A DNA stretch of 25,619 bases, from positions 1 through 25,619 of the forward strand of contig CAYOLQ010000047.1 in NCBI GenBank assembly GCA_964404825.1. The letters are read 5' to 3'. This DNA comes from JACJXF01 sp964404825 (GTDB lineage: Bacteria > Bacteroidota > Bacteroidia > Bacteroidales > GCA-2748055). Shown in pieces: positions 22,519-25,619 of this stretch. Each line of letters begins with the position of its first letter. Position 1 is the stretch's first letter. Below the pieces are notes generated by a model, which saw only the letters and a list, made by a program, of their open reading frames with translations, was not told the origin of the DNA and made no database searches. The position numbers and the translations under genes are program-made.

Positions 22519-23798
22519 TCAGGCTTTTTTCAACTCAAAAACAGTAATTTCAGGAGGTGTACCTACCCTACCAGGAAAAGCAATATATCCGATTCCGATA
22601 TTTACATACAAATGTTGCTGTCCCTCGGTGTACAATCCTCCCCAGCGGGGATATTTCATTTTAACAGGACTCCATCTCCATCCCGGAATCCGGATCGCGA
22701 ACTGCATTCCGTGAGTGTGACCCGAAAGTGTGAGATCGATATTTGTTCTATTCAGAACCTCTGCATCCCAATGTGAAGGATCGTGTGACATAAGTATTTT
22801 AAATGGAAGGTCTTTTACCGGTGCGAGAGAATTTTTAAGATCTCCATATTGGGGGAATGGAGGTAATCCCCAGTTTTCTATTCCAATTAATGCTATCTCC
22901 TGTCCATCTTTGGTAAGTTTTACCGATTCGTTGCGTAATAACCTGAAACCAATACTATTATGATGTGCATAAAGGTCTTCCATATTCTTACGGAGCTGAT
23001 CCTTTGAATCCCATTTGTAATATTCTCCATAATCATGATTACCAAGAATTGAATACATACCATGCCGGGCCTTTAACTTTTTTAGAAGTGGAACAAAAGT
23101 TTCAACTTCCGCAGCAATGTTGTTTACCAAATCTCCTGTAAATAGAATATAATCGGCATTCTGTTTGTTTATCAGTTCAATTGCTTTTTCAACCATTTCA
23201 GGATTACCGGCAAAACTACCTATATGAAAATCACTAATCTGCAGAATCCTGATGCCATTAAACGCTTCAGGCAGGTTCGGAAAACTAAGACTTAATCTGG
23301 TCACTTTGAAATTGTAACGACCCTTCCAAATTCCCCAGATTATTGAAAAAAATGGTATAGCGGCAATTATCAATCCTACCTGAAGTAAAAATTCTGAACG
23401 ACTGATTTTTTGAGCTCCGGAAGAAATACTTTCACTTGCAGGAAATAATAGAGAAATACCTTTTGCCAATACAACGGTAATATCATTAAAGAGCTGAAAA
23501 ACATTGAAAAACAATTTCGGCACGTAAAAAAGTACAAAAAAACCAAAAAAGATGGCAATATTTCTGTAGGTTTCTTCGTAGGTAAAACTCTTGAAGGATA
23601 AGGAAAGCCATACCAGCCATATGAGACCCAAAACAGTTNNNNNNNNNNAACAGTTATAAACCAGAATATAAGACTGAGATATAATTTCTGCCGGACAGCG
23701 AAACCCTGAGAAAGAACTGAGAGCCCTCTGAAAGTATACAAATCGGTAAGAATGATGAAAACAGAAAGAATTAGTATAAAAACAATTGGTTGACGCAT
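22519..23798 (-). CDS. Membrane metallophosphoesterase (YkuE-like), split by an assembly gap
   Basis: The N-terminus is MRQPIVFILILSVFIILTDL in one frame before the 10-N gap, and the rest continues in another frame after it. Removing the Ns and one copy of the shared AACTGTT gives FWFITV-LGLIWLVW in one frame and a protein of 420 residues. It has four hydrophobic segments (about 1-22, 41-66, 75-100, 130-150) and then a calcineurin-like phosphoesterase domain: QISDFHIG, FTGDLVNN, GNHDYG, SHDPSHWD and SGHTHGMQ, the full metal-binding set. Substrate unknown; some relatives act on phospholipids or UDP-sugar lipids. It begins 58 bp before the start of the purU gene read in the same direction. A weak promoter candidate (ATTG, 21 bp, TATTATTG at 23856-23849) lies upstream. 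Confidence 0.88.
23639..23648. other. Assembly gap (10 N) with 7-bp overlapping edges
   Basis: Ten Ns of nominal length. The left edge ends in AACAGTT and the right edge begins with AACAGTT, so the two contig ends probably overlap and nothing is missing. Confidence 0.9.
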
Positions 23799-23945
23799 AT
23801 GAATTAAAATAAATTGATTTCTGAAAGTGAGTTAAAATAACAAAAAAACAATAATAAAGTTGCAGGTAAATCTGAAGCAATTGAAATATTCACGGTAAAA
23901 AATAGCATTAAGGATTCCAAAACAAGTATCCGAAAGCATATCGGT

Positions 23946-23976
23946 TTTGTTTTCGATGATTTGTAGTGTAAATTTG
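23946..23976 (+). promoter_or_regulatory. Promoter of the Omp85-like gene
   Basis: TTTG (23946-23949), a 19-bp spacer and TAAATTTG (23969-23976): a complete match to the Bacteroidetes promoter consensus in sequence and spacing. Transcription would start near 23983, leaving a leader of about 60 nt. Confidence 0.7.
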
Positions 23977-24042
23977 AAATTTCAAAACAGGTATTGTGCG
24001 GAACGAACTTATCCCCCGAAAAAAAATTAACGATTAACAATT

Positions 24043-25619
24043 TTGAGAGATCAGATCAGGAATATATTATTTGCATTTTTCCTTTTTTCCGGGGGATTTC
24101 AGCATTTATACTCACAGGCAGATGTGATTGCAGATAGCATTGAATTACAGAATTCCGTTAAACAATCTTCATCTCCGAATCAAGTTTACAGAAGTCTTTT
24201 TGACACTATTCGTTTCAATTCATCCAAACAAAAATGGATAAATAAGTTACAAAACACGGTAATCCTTCCTCCTCAGAAGGTAATAACGGATACCCTCCCG
24301 ACTTTACGCGGTGAACTTGAGTTTCTTCAATACGAAGGCCTCATTATACGGAACATCCGGTTTGTTAAGGTGGATGTTTTCGGCGCATCAATTCTTGACA
24401 CAACTACCCGGGAAGATTCCTGGTTGGCAAAAAGAGGAAACTCCGTCCATATAAAAACAAACACCCGCATCCTCGAAAGGCTTCTGCTTATTAAAGAGGG
24501 TGAAATTGTAGACCCACGTATTCTTGCGGATAATGTGCGTATCTACAGGGACCTGAGTTATATAGAAGATGCTAAAATTATTGTTGAACCTGTCCCTTTA
24601 CAGGAAGGCTTTGCAGATATAATTATTGTCGTTAAGGATCAGTGGTCAAAGGCCTTTTACGTTGAACTTAGTGAAATTAATGCCGGTCGGCTTGAGCTCT
24701 TCGACCGTAATATTTTTGGTACAGGGAATGAAATCCAGAATAACATACACTGGAATCCGGAAAAATCGAGCACATGGGGTTATGAAGCTATTTATAACAA
24801 CCGGAATATTTTTGGATCCTTTATAGATGGACGGTTCCAGTATTCAAATGTTTTTGATAATGAGGCATATGGACTAAACTTCAGTCGGAAATTTTACACT
24901 CCAAATACAAAATATGCCGGCGGAGCTTCAGCTTTTCATCAGAGCTCTTTAAAAAATATCTGGAGTCCTGATTCTGGTTATTTTCAAAACAGAATTAGCA
25001 GTAATATAACTGATATATGGATTGGGAGAGCAATTAAACTCAATAAAAGAGCCGGAATCTACATTAACAGGAAAAACCTTATACTTGCAACCCGCATTTA
25101 TAAAGAGAATTACTTCGACCGCCCGGAAACAAGCCTGAACCAGTATTATATTTTTCAGGACAAGATTGTATGGCTCAATACATTTGCTCTTTCTTCCCAG
25201 AGTTTCTATCAGAGTAACTTAATATACAGTTATGGCCGTACCGAAGATATTCCGATAGGGTCGTTGCTGAACTTTACGATTGGCCCTGAGTTTGGAGAGT
25301 TTGAAAACAGAACCTATACTTCTCTTAGCTATGCCAGAGGTGATTATATTACGAGTCTGGGGTACCTGTACTTCAAGGTGCAGGAAGGAGGATTTATAAC
25401 AAATACGGGAAATTTTGAACAAGCTATGTTTCAACTTCAGATAAAGTTTTTTTCAAACCTTTTCATCTTCGGTGGATTCAAGTACCGGCAGTTTATAAAT
25501 TTTGATTTTACAAAAGGTGTGAAACGCTTTGATGATGAAAGGATTAGTATAAATGACAAGTATGTACTACGAGGGTTCAGTGAGCCTAATGTTCTCGGTC
25601 AGCAGAGGTTTGCCATGAA
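24043..25619 (+). CDS. Outer-membrane protein with POTRA region, BamA/TamA (Omp85)-like, 3' part missing
   Basis: 525 complete codons are visible; the gene runs off the window. An in-frame stop at 24028-24030 and the lack of any ATG before the signal peptide leave TTG at 24043 as the start (LRDQIRNILFAFFLFSGGFQ..., signal to about residue 25). Residues about 90-200 look like POTRA material: IRNIRFVKVDVFGAS, LLLIKEGEIVDPRILADNVRIYRDLSYIEDAKIIV and VVKDQWS. After this come repeated amphipathic beta-strands ending in aromatics, with the asparagine/tyrosine-rich turns of an outer-membrane barrel. Family knowledge: Omp85 proteins insert or export other proteins or lipids; this bacteroidete branch has no assigned substrate. 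It is divergent from the metallophosphoesterase gene. Confidence 0.82.
   Translation, partial: MRDQIRNILFAFFLFSGGFQHLYSQADVIADSIELQNSVKQSSSPNQVYRSLFDTIRFNSSKQKWINKLQNTVILPPQKVITDTLPTLRGELEFLQYEGLIIRNIRFVKVDVFGASILDTTTREDSWLAKRGNSVHIKTNTRILERLLLIKEGEIVDPRILADNVRIYRDLSYIEDAKIIVEPVPLQEGFADIIIVVKDQWSKAFYVELSEINAGRLELFDRNIFGTGNEIQNNIHWNPEKSSTWGYEAIYNNRNIFGSFIDGRFQYSNVFDNEAYGLNFSRKFYTPNTKYAGGASAFHQSSLKNIWSPDSGYFQNRISSNITDIWIGRAIKLNKRAGIYINRKNLILATRIYKENYFDRPETSLNQYYIFQDKIVWLNTFALSSQSFYQSNLIYSYGRTEDIPIGSLLNFTIGPEFGEFENRTYTSLSYARGDYITSLGYLYFKVQEGGFITNTGNFEQAMFQLQIKFFSNLFIFGGFKYRQFINFDFTKGVKRFDDERISINDKYVLRGFSEPNVLGQQRFAM

Noticed and set aside
23376..23880. Frameshift or pseudogene in the metallophosphoesterase
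   Set aside because: The frame change coincides with the N gap and disappears when the duplicated 7 bp is merged.
1..25619. CRISPR array, IS element, integrase, toxin-antitoxin, phage or conjugation genes
   Set aside because: No spaced direct repeats, terminal inverted repeats around a transposase, or matching proteins were seen in any frame.

Overview
This 25.6-kb window looks like chromosomal DNA of a Bacteroidota (Bacteroidetes) bacterium, probably from a draft assembly or metagenome bin, since it carries a 10-N gap. The evidence is AT-rich DNA, a strictly bacteroidete gene repertoire (WbqC-family protein, two long LepB paralogues, DPP4-type peptidase, OmpP1/FadL-like porin, POTRA outer-membrane protein), promoter boxes of the TTTG / TAnnTTTG type, and almost no Shine-Dalgarno sequences. 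No phage, plasmid, CRISPR or IS element was seen.

Layout. 1-810 (-): 5' part of a secreted GH5-like glycoside hydrolase, running off the left edge. 1015-1136 (+): tRNA-Leu(GAG) with its own intrinsic terminator. 1308-4580 (+): a secreted Tyr-rich/Ser-rich low-complexity protein, then an OmpP1-type barrel. 4608-8790 (-): dapB, lepB, lepB and a WbqC-family gene in one tightly packed unit. 8952-12293 (-): the classic translation operon thrS-infC-rpmI-rplT with promoter and terminator. 12423-14222 (+): a membrane-anchored MutS-like ATPase, divergent from thrS. 14274-18689 (-): secreted dipeptidyl peptidase IV, then a two-gene unit of aromatic-amino-acid-type decarboxylase and a tropinone-reductase-like SDR. 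18909-19723 (+): PKD-domain lipoprotein and terminator. 19830-21305 (+): proS. 21335-22456 (-): purU, followed by a decayed tandem copy of its own 3' end. 22519-23798 (-): membrane metallophosphoesterase, interrupted by the N gap. 24043-25619 (+): POTRA/Omp85-like outer-membrane protein, cut by the right edge.

Most genes are housekeeping or envelope functions: translation (thrS, infC, L35, L20, proS, tRNA-Leu), lysine/peptidoglycan precursor supply (dapB), secretion (two signal peptidases serving the many exported proteins seen here), outer-membrane biogenesis and peptide/polysaccharide use.

The most noteworthy points are below gene level. infC appears to start at AUA behind a strong Shine-Dalgarno sequence that is otherwise nearly absent from the window. 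The N gap appears to be an artefact: its two edges share 7 bp, and merging them restores one intact reading frame. A ~219-bp tandem duplication left a dead copy of the purU 3' end between proS and purU. I saw no convincing new multi-gene system. The least explained proteins are the Tyr/Ser-rich exported protein and the membrane MutS-like ATPase.
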